From Lichenicoccus roseus (lineage in GTDB: Bacteria > Pseudomonadota > Alphaproteobacteria > Acetobacterales > Acetobacteraceae), in the NCBI RefSeq assembly GCF_005844085.1, contig NZ_VCDI01000007.1:1-64000 (forward strand): 64,000 nucleotides of DNA. Direction: 5' to 3'. The notes below the pieces were generated by a model. It was not told the DNA's origin, did not search any database, and saw nothing but the letters and a program-made list of their open reading frames with translations. Below are positions 30,167 to 39,299 of this stretch, piece after piece. Numbering within the stretch: the first letter of the stretch is position 1; each line of letters begins with the position of its first letter. The position numbers and the translations under genes were made by a program.

Positions 30167-30925
30167 CTAGACCGCATCCGACGGCGGCTGCGCTCCACCG
30201 ACCACGCGATACGCCAGCGCCGCCAGAACGCCGCCGACCAGCGGCCCCGCCGTGTAGAAGAACCAGACCGGGAAGGTGCCGGCGACGATCATCGGACCGA
30301 GGGCTCGTGCCGGGTTGCCGGCACCGCCGCTTACCGGTCCGCCGAGCAGGACGCCTGCCGCCAGCGAGAACCCGATGGCGACTGCGGCGGTTCCGGCCGG
30401 GACACGCGGATCGGTCGCAGTGGAGATGACCGTGAAGACCAGGATGAAGGCGATCAGCGCCTCGACAAGGAGAACCTGCATTCCATCCGCGCCATGGACG
30501 GGAGATGGAGCGCCGAGATGCGAGTCGGCAAAGGCGCCGTGCCCATAGGCAATCCACACGACCAGCGCCGCGATCACCGCCCCGGCAAGCTGCGCCACCC
30601 AGTACGGCGCCACGAAGCGCCATGGAAACTTGCCCGCCGTGGCAAGTCCGAGCGTCACCGCGGGATTGACATGCGCGCCACTGATCTGGCCGATCGCGCC
30701 GACGATCGGGATCAGGATGAGGCCGAACGACATCGCGACCGCGAAGGAATCATAGGCCGATCCCGCCGTGTTCTTGCCCAGCGTTGCAGCGGTGGCGACC
30801 GCGGTTCCGACCAGCACGAGCATGAACGTCCCGATCACTTCCGCCACGCAGGCCAGCAGCAGGTTGTCAATCCGAGAAGATCGCGTCTTCCCCCGCGTAA
30901 AGCCTTGCGTTGCACCGCTTGACAT
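30167..30925 (-). CDS. aquaporin (MIP family, AqpZ-like)
   Basis: This 252-residue membrane channel has six predicted transmembrane helices and both half-helix signatures: SGAHVNPAVTLG in the first half and GAGNPARALGP in the second. The N-terminal ACVAEVIGTFMLVLVGTA and PYWVAQLAGAVIAALVVW are typical. It would pass water or small neutral solutes across the inner membrane. The residue after the second NPA (ARALGP) favours a water-type pore, but selectivity is not certain. ATG at 30925. It stands alone with a long upstream region. Confidence 0.92.
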   Translation of the reverse strand: MSSGATQGFTRGKTRSSRIDNLLLACVAEVIGTFMLVLVGTAVATAATLGKNTAGSAYDSFAVAMSFGLILIPIVGAIGQISGAHVNPAVTLGLATAGKFPWRFVAPYWVAQLAGAVIAALVVWIAYGHGAFADSHLGAPSPVHGADGMQVLLVEALIAFILVFTVISTATDPRVPAGTAAVAIGFSLAAGVLLGGPVSGGAGNPARALGPMIVAGTFPVWFFYTAGPLVGGVLAALAYRVVGGAQPPSDAV

Positions 30926-31443
30926 CTCGATCTCCCAGGCTGGCGGAGGCCAGCGTCAAAGTGTGAACCGGGACCGCCCGGTCGTGCCCGCCTGTCCACC
31001 GCATCGATTGCGATGAGGAGCCGGACGGTTCCATAGGATGAGGGATGGCGCGGTGTGGTCCGCGCCGGCCGCCGCGACTACGGGCTGTCGTGCCGGGGCC
31101 GTTGCTCGATCGCCCCTGTGAACGTCAGGTTGCGACGGTGCGGCGGTCGATAGGGTGTCTTGAAGCGGATCGATCCGCCTGACTGGGTGGCCACCAGACA
31201 TTCCTCCCTCGCGGCGGCCGGAGCTTGTTATGCCGGACAGCCGCATGCGGTGAGGAACAGCCCTTGCGAAACTAAGTTTCGAAGCTAGACCACTGATTCA
31301 AAGTAATTTTTCGGGTTTTGTCTGGTTCATCTGAACCAGTTCGGTGGTTCGATTGAACCGTCATCCTGATCCTTTGCAGGCGGCAGGAGGGTGTCGGCGC
31401 CGGCACCGTCCGCTCGCTGGCGAACAGGCCGGCGTCGCTTCTT
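30926..31443. other. long upstream region of the aquaporin gene
   Basis: These 518 bases hold no credible gene. The left part should carry the aquaporin promoter on the minus strand. The right part is an AT-rich stretch (31255-31320) followed by two palindromes described separately. Short frames on both strands are shadows. Confidence 0.45.
31323..31360. promoter_or_regulatory. pair of 16-bp palindromes, candidate operator
   Basis: TGGTTCATCTGAACCA (31323-31338) is a perfect 16-bp palindrome. TGGTTCGATTGAACCG (31345-31360) is its close copy. The centres are 22 bases apart, about two helical turns, so two regulator dimers could bind the same face of the DNA. An AT-rich stretch lies just upstream. 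The regulated gene is unclear: the nearest start reading away is the aquaporin about 400 bases off. Confidence 0.55.
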
Positions 31444-32073
31444 CTAGTCTTCCTTCTCGCCCGGGCCGGAATGCAGGTGATGCTCCAGGTTCTCTCGCGC
31501 GGCCTCCGCCTCCTCGTCCGGCGCTACCGGGGTCTCTACAGCCACGCCGGGAGGCACCGCATCACCTGGGTCACGCACCGGCGTGCGCCGCCTGCCGGCC
31601 TTGGCTGGCGCGGGCTCCGGCACTGCCGCGGAGGCCAGGTCATGCTCGTGCCGAGCCACCTGCTCCTCAAGCTCGGCGATGCGCGCGGCCGCCGCCTTGG
31701 CCGCCTTGTTGGCCTCCCGAAGCCGGGCGCGTAGCTTGTCGTGGCTGATGGTCAGCGTCTCCACCTGGCTGCGAAGCTCCTCCTTGCTCGGCTTCGGCGC
31801 CACGTCGCGCGCCGGGGTCGGCACGGTGCGCCGCACAGGCTTGGCGGCGGCGGTGTTCGAAGCCGCGCGCGTGGCGCGCGTCACCGCCTTGGTCTTCCCG
31901 GCGACCTTGTTCGTCGACCCCTTCGGGCGGCCGGGCTTGCGACGGACCGGTGCCGCCGGGTCGGAAGAGGACACGGCGGAGCGGACGACCTTGCCGGCAG
32001 GGGTTGCCCTGCGTCCGGACTGTCCCCTTCCGGTTGTCCTGGTCATGGTGCCCGCGGTCACACGCTTGGCCAT
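31444..32073 (-). CDS. AT-hook, basic histone-like protein with coiled coil
   Basis: The N-terminal 100 residues of this 209-residue protein are lysine/arginine/alanine-rich like histone H1-type bacterial proteins and contain a clear AT-hook (RRKPGRPKGSTNK). Residues 100-150 form a coiled coil (KEELRSQVETLTISHDKLRA, then AAARIAELEEQVARHE). The acidic C-terminus (PDEEAEAARENLEHH) is a polar tail. It would bind minor grooves of AT-rich DNA and may form oligomers. ATG at 32073 follows aggagaagctg. It is divergent from aceA across 350 bases. No more exact family is recognised. Confidence 0.75.
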   Translation of the reverse strand: MAKRVTAGTMTRTTGRGQSGRRATPAGKVVRSAVSSSDPAAPVRRKPGRPKGSTNKVAGKTKAVTRATRAASNTAAAKPVRRTVPTPARDVAPKPSKEELRSQVETLTISHDKLRARLREANKAAKAAAARIAELEEQVARHEHDLASAAVPEPAPAKAGRRRTPVRDPGDAVPPGVAVETPVAPDEEAEAARENLEHHLHSGPGEKED

Positions 32074-32423
32074 CAGCTTCTCCTGTTCAAGGCGGACGCT
32101 GTCGGCGTCCGGCCGCACTGCACTTGCATCGAAATTCTGATCTCGACGCCCGCATGGCTCAGCGCAAATCCCGCTTCGCAGTTGCGCCTCCGCCTCCCAT
32201 TGGCAGGACGCAACTCCGCTGCCCTCGCGGAGCGTTTCCGAATGGCCAGCTGCACCACGCTACCACTCGTTGCGGGCTTTACAATCTTTCCAAATGGTCA
32301 AGGACCGTTCCGCCGAAGTTTACAGCTTTAAGACCCGAACCCTGTTGTTCCCGTATGCATCGGATCGGCAGTCCATTACATGGATCTGGTCAGCAATATC
32401 TCGAAACGCGGGGATGAACGACC
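32074..32423. other. divergent promoter region of AT-hook gene and aceA
   Basis: No gene is supported in these 350 bases. They must carry promoters for both the AT-hook gene and aceA. A short AT-rich stretch lies just before the aceA start. I see no clear operator palindrome. Confidence 0.45.
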
Positions 32424-34100
32424 ATGGATAGCTCGAAGAATTTCGTTAATTACGCGCCAGACGGTTCAGGTGGCAGCCTTTCCTTTGCCCCGAGGGACAC
32501 TGAGCCATTCGGCTCGTATCGGCAGCAACTCGAGCAGCTCGGCCATCTCATCGAGGCCAGGGGCAACTGGCACGGCATCGGTGCGGAATCCGTGCTCCGC
32601 ATGCGCCTGCAGAACCGCTTCCAGACCGGTCTCGACATCGCCCGCCACACCGCCGCCATCATGCGACGCGACATGGCGTCCTACGATGCCGACCCGTCGC
32701 TCTACACGCAGTCGCTCGGGTGCTGGCACGGCTTCATCGCCCAGCAGAAGATGATCTCCATCAAGAAGCATTTCGACGTCACCGACCGGCGCTATCTCTA
32801 CCTGTCCGGCTGGATGGTCGCCGCAATGCGCTCCGGGTTCGGCCCGCTGCCCGACCAGTCCATGCACGAAAAGACCTCGGTGCCCGCTCTCATCGAGGAG
32901 CTGTACACCTTCCTGCGCCAGGCCGATGCCCGCGAGCTCGGCGGCCTGTTCCGAGAACTCGATCGTGCGCGCGGCGCCGGGCGGGTCGCCGAGGCAAGCG
33001 CGCTGCTGGAGCGGATCGAGGGTTACCAGACCCACATCGTGCCGATCATCGCCGACATCGATGCCGGCTTCGGCAATGCAGAGGCGACCTACCTGCTCGC
33101 CAGGAAGATGATCGAAGCCGGTGCCTGCGCCCTGCAGATCGAGAACCAGGTCTCCGACGAGAAGCAGTGCGGCCACCAGGACGGCAAGGTTACCGTGCCG
33201 CACGAGGACTTCCTCGCCAAGGTGCGTGCGTGCCGCTACGCCTTCCTCGAACTCGGCGTCGAGGACGGCATCATCGTCACCCGGACGGACAGCCTCGGTG
33301 CCGGTCTGACCAGGCAGATCGCCGTCAGCAAGGAGCCAGGTGATCTCGGCGACCAGTACAACAGCTTCCTCGATTGCGAGGAGGTCGGTCTCGACAGCCT
33401 CGGCAACGGCGAAGTGCTGATCTCACGCGACGGCAAGCTGCTGCGTCCGAGGCGCCTGCCCAGCAACCTGTACCAGTTCCGTGCCGGCACCGGCGAGGAT
33501 CGCTGCGTGCTCGACTCCATCACCTCGCTGCAGAACGGTGCCGACCTGATATGGATCGAGACCGAGCGCCCGCATGTCGAGCAGATCGCCGGCATGATGG
33601 ACCGGATCCGCGATGTGGTGCCCAATGCCAAGCTGGTCTACAACAATTCGCCGTCCTTCAACTGGACGCTGAACTTCCGCCAGCAGGTGTTCGATGCCAT
33701 GCAGGGGGGTGGTAGGGACGTGTCGGGCTACGACCGTGCGCGCCTGATGAGCGCCGAATACGACCAGACGCCGCTTGCCGCCGAAGCCGACGAGCGGATC
33801 AGGACCTTCCAGAAGGAAGCCTCGCGCCGCGCCGGCATCTTCCACCATCTCATCACGCTGCCGACCTACCACACCGCGGCGCTCTCGACAGACAACCTGG
33901 CGCGCGAATATTTCGGCGACCAGGGCATGCTCGGCTACGTGCTCAACGTGCAGCGCCAGGAGCTGCGGCAGGGCATCGCCTGCGTGCGCCACCAGAACAT
34001 GTCCGGCTCCGACATCGGCGATGACCACAAGGAGTATTTCGCCGGTGAGGCCGCTCTCAAGGCAGGCGGGGCGCACAATACGATGAACCAGTTCACCTGA
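32424..34100 (+). CDS. aceA: isocitrate lyase
   Basis: This 558-residue enzyme splits isocitrate into succinate and glyoxylate, the key step of the glyoxylate shunt for growth on acetate and fatty acids. It belongs to the long class (over 520 residues) with an insert, rather than the 430-residue E. coli type. The catalytic loop reads SDEKQCGHQDGK near residue 246, a variant of KKCGH with the catalytic cysteine kept. IADIDAGFGNAEATY carries metal-binding aspartates and QIENQVSDEK follows. ATG at 32424. No malate synthase gene is in the window. Confidence 0.95.
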   Translation: MDSSKNFVNYAPDGSGGSLSFAPRDTEPFGSYRQQLEQLGHLIEARGNWHGIGAESVLRMRLQNRFQTGLDIARHTAAIMRRDMASYDADPSLYTQSLGCWHGFIAQQKMISIKKHFDVTDRRYLYLSGWMVAAMRSGFGPLPDQSMHEKTSVPALIEELYTFLRQADARELGGLFRELDRARGAGRVAEASALLERIEGYQTHIVPIIADIDAGFGNAEATYLLARKMIEAGACALQIENQVSDEKQCGHQDGKVTVPHEDFLAKVRACRYAFLELGVEDGIIVTRTDSLGAGLTRQIAVSKEPGDLGDQYNSFLDCEEVGLDSLGNGEVLISRDGKLLRPRRLPSNLYQFRAGTGEDRCVLDSITSLQNGADLIWIETERPHVEQIAGMMDRIRDVVPNAKLVYNNSPSFNWTLNFRQQVFDAMQGGGRDVSGYDRARLMSAEYDQTPLAAEADERIRTFQKEASRRAGIFHHLITLPTYHTAALSTDNLAREYFGDQGMLGYVLNVQRQELRQGIACVRHQNMSGSDIGDDHKEYFAGEAALKAGGAHNTMNQFT

Positions 34101-34212
34101 TTGGTCTGCTGCAGGCGGGACCCCGATCTGCCGCAGGCAGCAACATGAGCAGCGCCCGTTCCGCAAGGTTCGGGCGTCGATGTGCCGGGGTGGTCGGAAT
34201 ACGGCGCCGATC

Positions 34213-34226
34213 TTGATCCACAGCAA
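34213..34226. promoter_or_regulatory. near-consensus FNR-type box upstream of the HPF-like gene
   Basis: TTGATCCACAGCAA differs by one base from the FNR/ANR consensus TTGAT-N4-ATCAA. It lies 56 bases before the start of the HPF/RaiA-like gene. A perfect copy exists in the cydDC/cydAB divergent region, which supports shared low-oxygen control, though this site alone could be chance. Confidence 0.45.
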
Positions 34227-34281
34227 GGCATGCTTGTGGTGGTGATGGTCGAATGGCTCCGTCGCCTGATGGAGCACGACG

Positions 34282-34839
34282 ATGTCATGCCGGGTCGAGG
34301 TCAGCTTCACGAACATGCGGGAGGATGCCCCGGAGCGACATGCCATCGAGATACAGGCCCGGCGCCTGGTCGACGCCCAGGCCAGCGGTCCGTATGCGCT
34401 GACGAGATGCAGGATCGGCATCAGGGCGCTGGCCTGCGGCACCGGTCATGGGATCATCCACCGCGCCCATCTCGAAGTCGAAGGTGCGGACGGAAGATGC
34501 GCCATTGCCGCCGGAGCGCATGACAATCCCACCGCGGCGATTGCCGTCGCCGTCGCGGACATCCACCGCCAGCTTGCCCGGATGCAGCCGGAGGATGACG
34601 GCGGGCGGCGCGCAGGGCACGTTACGGGACATCTGCTCCGGTTGCCGTCCGACGGAGCCACCGGAATACTGCTGACCGAAGAAGGCGCCCGGGTACCGCT
34701 GCAGCCGGCGGATGATGCCGTGGCCCTCGCCCGCCTGCGGATCGGCGACCGCGTCTGGTGTGCCCCGCCCGAGCACGGGGCCGCTGCACGTATCGTGCAT
34801 GTGGCCCGACTGCCGCAAGGCGGACTCGCCGGCGCCTGA
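34282..34839 (+). CDS. HPF/RaiA-like ribosome-associated protein
   Basis: The first 110 residues of this 185-residue protein resemble the hibernation-factor fold: MSCRVEVSFTNM, HAIEIQARRL, then HRAHLEVEGADGRC and NPTAAIAVAVADIHRQLARM. The C-terminal 65 residues (GHVTGHLLRLPSDGATGILLTEEGARVPL, then LARLRIGDRVWCAP) look like a small beta-barrel of cold-shock/OB type. HPF proteins with such a tail are common in alphaproteobacteria and stall ribosomes under stress. Similarity is weak, so the call is tentative. ATG at 34282 follows ggagcacgacg. A near-consensus FNR box upstream and the adjacent stress and bd-oxidase genes suggest a low-oxygen role. Confidence 0.55.
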   Translation: MSCRVEVSFTNMREDAPERHAIEIQARRLVDAQASGPYALTRCRIGIRALACGTGHGIIHRAHLEVEGADGRCAIAAGAHDNPTAAIAVAVADIHRQLARMQPEDDGGRRAGHVTGHLLRLPSDGATGILLTEEGARVPLQPADDAVALARLRIGDRVWCAPPEHGAAARIVHVARLPQGGLAGA

Positions 34840-34862
34840 TCCCGGCGTGCAGATCCGGTTGC

Positions 34863-35690
34863 TCAGTGCGACAGCAGGACGCAACGATCCAGCCGCAGCA
34901 ACAGGTCGCGGGTCACGCCGCCGAGCGCCCACTCGCGCAACCGGCTATGGCCATAGGCCCCGGCCACCACCAGGTCGGCCGCCATATCCTGCGCCACCGC
35001 ATCCAGCAGGCTGGCATCCTCGCCCTGGGACTGCCGCACGCTCGCCTCGGCCTCGATCCCGTGCGTATGCAGCCAGCGCGCAACGTCCGAGACCCGTTCA
35101 TGGGCTTCCTGCGCGTGATGCCTGCCGGCGATCTCGACGATCGCGACATGCGCCGCCAGCTTGAGCAACGGCAGCGCGTCCAGCGTTGCGCGCCGGGCTT
35201 CGCGCGTATCCTTCCAGGCCACCAGGATACGGCCGAGGTCCAGCGTCGGGGCTTCCTCGGGCACCACCAGCACCGGTCGCCCGACCTGCATGATCAGCGC
35301 GCCGATATCCGGGTCGCGTGTCGCATCGGCCGACGACGGCCGGCGGCCGCCGACGATCAGCAGGTCGGCGCTGCGTGCCTGCGTCGCCAGGTAATTCGCC
35401 AGGCCGAGCTGCGTGTTGCCGGACCGCCATGCCAGCGGCCCGGCTTCGACGCCGGGCGTGGCGCGGAACTCGGCCTCCGCCTGCGCGATGTCGCGCCCGA
35501 TGGCGACGAGGTCCTGCTCGATCAGGTCGCCGATGAAACAACCTTCGCTGTAGACGATCTGCATCGGCTGGCAGGCGGTGATACCGGCCAGCCGAGCGCC
35601 GCAGCGTGCGGCGAGATCGGCGGCGGCCTGCAACAGGGCGGCATTGGAACGGCCGGGACGCAGGTGCAGCAGGAACGTGTCGCAGTTCAT
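34863..35690 (-). CDS. universal stress protein (tandem Usp domains)
   Basis: This 275-residue protein has two Usp-like halves. The first has LLHLRPGRSNAALLQAAADLAARCGARL and ends ADLLIVGGRRP; the second begins RILVAWKDTREARRATLDALPLL and ends ADLVVAGAYGHSRLREWALGGVTRDLL. The G-x2-G-x9-G-(S/T) ATP-binding pattern is present in the second half (GAYGHSRLREWALGGVT). ATG at 35690 lies only 15 bases after the cydC stop, so it is the third gene of a cydD-cydC-usp operon. That placement ties it to low-oxygen or redox stress. Confidence 0.92.
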   Translation of the reverse strand: MNCDTFLLHLRPGRSNAALLQAAADLAARCGARLAGITACQPMQIVYSEGCFIGDLIEQDLVAIGRDIAQAEAEFRATPGVEAGPLAWRSGNTQLGLANYLATQARSADLLIVGGRRPSSADATRDPDIGALIMQVGRPVLVVPEEAPTLDLGRILVAWKDTREARRATLDALPLLKLAAHVAIVEIAGRHHAQEAHERVSDVARWLHTHGIEAEASVRQSQGEDASLLDAVAQDMAADLVVAGAYGHSRLREWALGGVTRDLLLRLDRCVLLSH

Positions 35691-35705
35691 GTCGGATCCT
35701 TTCTT

Positions 35706-37388
35706 TCAGGACACCGTCCGGAAGTGGCCCACCGGCGAGACGGCAGGTGCCCGGACCGTGCGTCGCTGCGGCTCGATGGACCAGTCGAGAACGATCGTGC
35801 AGGCGTCCAGCACGGCGGGTCGGTGGCTGACGATGATCGCCCCCTGCCCGCTCCGGGCCAACCGGCTCCGCAGCCGGTCGATGACGACCGCTTCGCAGGC
35901 GGCATCGAGGCCCTCGGTCGGCTCGTCCAGCAGCAGCCAGGGCGATCGACGCAGCAGGCAGCGGGCCAGTGCCAGCCGCCGCCGCTCGCCTCCCGACAGC
36001 CTGGCGCCGTCCTCGCCGAGCCAGCTCTGCAGACCGAACGGCAGCCGGAGCACCCGGCGGTCGAGTGCGGCGGCGTGCAGCGCCGACCACAGCGCGCTCT
36101 CGTCGGCCTCGGGGTCGCCCGGCAGCAGGTTGTCGCGGACAGATCCGGCGAGCAGGGCCGCATCCTGCGGCAGCGTCGAGAAGCAGCGCCGCGCGGTCGC
36201 GATCCCGAGATCCTCCAGATCGACACCGTCGAGCTTGATCCGGCCGCGCTCCCCGGGGCGGAGCTTCTGCAACTGGCCGATCAGCGTGGTCTTGCCGCAA
36301 CCGGACCGGCCGGCGATGCCGACGATGCTGCCGGGGGCAAGTCGGATGGCGGGATCATGCAGGGTGATGGCGGGCATGGCGCTGATCGCCTGCACCGCGC
36401 CGGCATCCTCATCACGGCGGACCACGGGCGCCGGGAACAGGGCGTCCAGCCGGGCCTCCGCCGCGTGCAGCCGGCCGCGACGCTGAAACCCGGACAGCAC
36501 GCCGCCCATGCCCTCGACCGTCATCGCAGCCGCGAGGCTCGCCAGGGCAACCAGCGGGACGGGAGCCGAACGGGACAGCCAGAGCGCCAGCATTGCGGCG
36601 CCCCCCATCGCGATCGCGTGCAGCAGTCCGAACCAGCCGGCATCGGCGGTGACCCGGCGCTGCGCCACCAGCAGCTCCGCCGCACGCCCGGTGACATGTC
36701 CGATCGCCCACTGCTCCAGCCCGTAGGCGCGCAATTCGGAAGATGCGCCGGCCAGGTTGGCGAAGCTCTGCCGCAGCCGCCCGTTCGCGGCGGGCACCGC
36801 GCTGCCGTGATGCGCCAGCCTTCCGGCCAGGCACCGGCCTGCAAGCATCAGTCCACCCGCGGCCAGCAGCACGGCACCGGCCGTCGCCGGGGCGGACACG
36901 GCACCGGAGCATGCGATCACCGCGCCGCCGGTCACCGCGGCGGCCAGCGCACCCCAGCCGGCGATGCGCCGGATGAAGCGTTGCTCGACCTCGTCGACGT
37001 CCTGCACCAGTCGCGCCACCGTGTCCCCGGCCGTCAGGGCGATCGCCTCCACCGGCGGCATCGCCGCGATGGCGCGGAACAACGCCGGGCGCAGGCTGGC
37101 GAGAGCATGCAGGGCGGCGTCATGCCCGGCGAGCTTCTCGGAGTAGCGGCATCCGGTGCGCAGGATCGCCAGCAGCCTGATGCAGGCGCTCGGCAGCAGG
37201 CTGTTGAACGCGAGCGCCGCACTGGCCCCGGCGCCGCCCGCCAGCGCAGCCGCGCTGATGAACCAGCCGGAAACACCGAGCAGCAACACCGAAGAGGCGG
37301 CCACGATGGCGGCGGAGGCTCCTGCCGCCAGGATGCGCCGGCGCTGCCGGCGGCGCTCCACACGGACAAGGCGGCCGAGCGGCGTCAT
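35706..37388 (-). CDS. cydC: ABC exporter subunit CydC (cytochrome bd assembly)
   Basis: This 560-residue half-transporter joins an N-terminal six-helix membrane domain (IVAASSVLLLGVSGWFISAA, then AALAAAVTGGAVIACSGAV) to an ABC ATPase: Walker A GRSGCGKTT, signature LSGGERRRLALAR, Walker B PWLLLDEPTEGLD and the H-loop IIVSHRPA. With CydD it exports glutathione/cysteine to the periplasm and is required for haem d assembly of cytochrome bd. ATG at 37388 overlaps the cydD stop by 4 bases. The frame stays open far upstream through cydD, but that is shadow sequence. Confidence 0.93.
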   Translation of the reverse strand: MTPLGRLVRVERRRQRRRILAAGASAAIVAASSVLLLGVSGWFISAAALAGGAGASAALAFNSLLPSACIRLLAILRTGCRYSEKLAGHDAALHALASLRPALFRAIAAMPPVEAIALTAGDTVARLVQDVDEVEQRFIRRIAGWGALAAAVTGGAVIACSGAVSAPATAGAVLLAAGGLMLAGRCLAGRLAHHGSAVPAANGRLRQSFANLAGASSELRAYGLEQWAIGHVTGRAAELLVAQRRVTADAGWFGLLHAIAMGGAAMLALWLSRSAPVPLVALASLAAAMTVEGMGGVLSGFQRRGRLHAAEARLDALFPAPVVRRDEDAGAVQAISAMPAITLHDPAIRLAPGSIVGIAGRSGCGKTTLIGQLQKLRPGERGRIKLDGVDLEDLGIATARRCFSTLPQDAALLAGSVRDNLLPGDPEADESALWSALHAAALDRRVLRLPFGLQSWLGEDGARLSGGERRRLALARCLLRRSPWLLLDEPTEGLDAACEAVVIDRLRSRLARSGQGAIIVSHRPAVLDACTIVLDWSIEPQRRTVRAPAVSPVGHFRTVS

Positions 37389-39166
37389 CTGCTGTCCAGC
37401 CGGGGCGGGCCGAGCCGCACGACACGATCCGCCACCGCCGCCAACGCCTCGCTGTGGGTCGCAACCAAGGTGGTGCGACCGCGCGCGACGGTGCGGATCG
37501 CCCGGATCACCGCGAGTGCGGCCGCCTCGTCGAGATGCGCTGTCGGCTCGTCCAGCAGCAGCACCGGCGCCGGCCGCAGCAGGGCGCGCGCCAGCGCGAT
37601 CCGGCGGCGCTCGCCACCGGACAGGCCGCCGCCGCGCTCGTCCAGCATGCGGTCCAGTCCATCCGGCGAGCCGAGCAGCATCGCGCACAGCCCGACCCTG
37701 GTCACCGCCTCTTCGACCTCCGACCGAGCCGCGTCCGGCCGTGAAAGCGCGACGTTCTCGGCCACGCTCGCCGGGATGATCAGCGGGCTCTGGCCGACCC
37801 AGGCCACCGAGCTTGCGATGGAGCCGAGTTCCGACAGCGGATGCTCGTCGATCCACACCTCGCCAGCGCTCAGCGGCGCCAGCCCGAGAAGAAGGTGCAG
37901 CGCGGTGGTCTTGCCGGAGCCGCTCGGACCAAGCAGCACCACGAACTCGCCGGGCTCGATGTGCAGCGCGAGACGGTCGAGCGCCGGATGCTCCTCGCCC
38001 GGATACTGCACCGTCGCCTCGTCGAACCGGATCGCCGGTGCCGTCTCGAAGCGCAGCTGCCGCGTGGTGGCGAGAAGTCGCGGGATGAGCACGCGTCGCC
38101 TCGGGGCATCGACCGGCCGCGCCAGCCTCTCGATGCGCATCATCGGGTCCGCCGCCGACTGTGCCGCCTGCCGGTCGTGGTAGGCGGCGGCGAGCCGGCG
38201 CATCGGCGCATATAGTTCCGGCGCCAGCGCCAGCACGAACACCGCGCGGCCGAGATCGAGATGCTCCGGTATGTGGAATGGCAGCAACCCGAGCAGGTTG
38301 AAGCCGGCATAGACGGCAACCAGCGCGACCGAGATGGCGGCAAAGAACTCGAGCGCCGCCGACGAGACCAGGGCGATACGCAATACTTCGAAGGTCCGCC
38401 GCTGCAGGTCGGTAGCGGATCGAGCGAGCAGGCGGGCCTGGCGGTCCTCGTCCTGGAACGCGAGCACCACCGGCAGCGAGCGGATGCGATCCGCGAACAG
38501 GCCGGACAGCCGCGACAAGGCTGCGAACTGGCGCCGGCTCTCCTCCGCGGCGGCGCCACCGGCCAGCACCATCGCCAGCACGAACGGCACCAGCGTCGCC
38601 GCCATGATGACGGCGCAGATCGGGCTGGCGAAGGCGACGGCGAGCAGGATCAGCGGCGGGACAAGGCCGGCGCAGCGACGCGCCGGCAGGAAGCGGGCGA
38701 CGTAGCCATCGATGGCTTCGACCGCGTCGATCGCGGTAACCATCATCTCGCCGACCGTCGGGCGCAGCCCCGGCGGCAGGCCGAGGCACGCAACCATCAT
38801 GCGCCGCCCGAGCACCCTGCGCACATGCATCGAGGCCGACGATCCGCAACGCACGCTGCCCCAGGTGCACAGGCCGCGCAGCATGGACGCGGCGAGGCCG
38901 AGCGCGATCCAGTGCAGCAGGCGGCGATCGCCATGCCCGAGCCCGCCGAGCGCCCCGCCGAGCGCTGCGGCAAAACCGATGGCGCCAAACCCGTCCAGCG
39001 CCAGCAGCGCAGCCGCGGCATGGTTGCGCCAGCCGCCCACCCGGACCGTCGAGGCGAGCCAGCGGGCCCGGTCGTCGGTCGCCCGGATCGCACCGGTCCC
39101 GGCTGCGACAGCCCCGGCAACGTGTTGACGGTTCGGCGGTGATGGGCGGGATGGTCGTTTCGGCAT
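37385..39166 (-). CDS. cydD: ABC exporter subunit CydD (cytochrome bd assembly)
   Basis: This 593-residue half-transporter pairs with CydC. Membrane helices fill residues 30-300 (AALLALDGFGAIGFAAALGGAL, LILLAVAFASPICAVIMAATL, FFAAISVALVAVYAGFNLLG). The ATPase domain has Walker A GPSGSGKTT, signature LSGGERRRIALARALL, Walker B VLLLDEPTAHLDEA and H-loop LVATHSE. I use ATG at 39166 (MPKRPSRPS); the frame extends 36 codons beyond but would run into the divergent promoter region. It is divergent from cydA across 133 bases with an FNR palindrome. Confidence 0.92.
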   Translation of the reverse strand: MPKRPSRPSPPNRQHVAGAVAAGTGAIRATDDRARWLASTVRVGGWRNHAAAALLALDGFGAIGFAAALGGALGGLGHGDRRLLHWIALGLAASMLRGLCTWGSVRCGSSASMHVRRVLGRRMMVACLGLPPGLRPTVGEMMVTAIDAVEAIDGYVARFLPARRCAGLVPPLILLAVAFASPICAVIMAATLVPFVLAMVLAGGAAAEESRRQFAALSRLSGLFADRIRSLPVVLAFQDEDRQARLLARSATDLQRRTFEVLRIALVSSAALEFFAAISVALVAVYAGFNLLGLLPFHIPEHLDLGRAVFVLALAPELYAPMRRLAAAYHDRQAAQSAADPMMRIERLARPVDAPRRRVLIPRLLATTRQLRFETAPAIRFDEATVQYPGEEHPALDRLALHIEPGEFVVLLGPSGSGKTTALHLLLGLAPLSAGEVWIDEHPLSELGSIASSVAWVGQSPLIIPASVAENVALSRPDAARSEVEEAVTRVGLCAMLLGSPDGLDRMLDERGGGLSGGERRRIALARALLRPAPVLLLDEPTAHLDEAAALAVIRAIRTVARGRTTLVATHSEALAAVADRVVRLGPPRLDSR

Positions 39167-39200
39167 GGGCAAGGCGTCGCACGAACCACACGCATCGCCA

Positions 39201-39214
39201 TTGATCTGGATCAA
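39201..39214. promoter_or_regulatory. FNR/ANR box in the cydDC-cydAB divergent region
   Basis: TTGATCTGGATCAA is a perfect match to the FNR/ANR consensus TTGAT-N4-ATCAA. It sits between the divergent cydD (start 39166) and cydA (start 39300), 35 and 86 bases from the respective starts. This position is suited to oxygen-dependent control of both arms. Activation versus repression cannot be decided without mapped transcription starts. Confidence 0.85.
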
Positions 39215-39299
39215 CAACGAGCCGGCCGGCACCGTGTAAGCCTGTCGCTTGGCCGCCTGCCTCGGGTGCAGCACCCGGTCGCCGCGCGAGGAGCACGAG

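Noticed and set aside
31344-31748. Plus-strand 134-codon frame downstream of the palindromes
   Set aside because: Mostly antisense to the AT-hook gene and proline/arginine-rich; not a credible target of the operator-like sites.
34758-38183. Very long plus-strand open frame (over 1100 codons)
   Set aside because: It is antisense to usp, cydC and cydD, is rich in Arg/Gln/Gly as expected of shadow reading in high-GC DNA, and has no domain.
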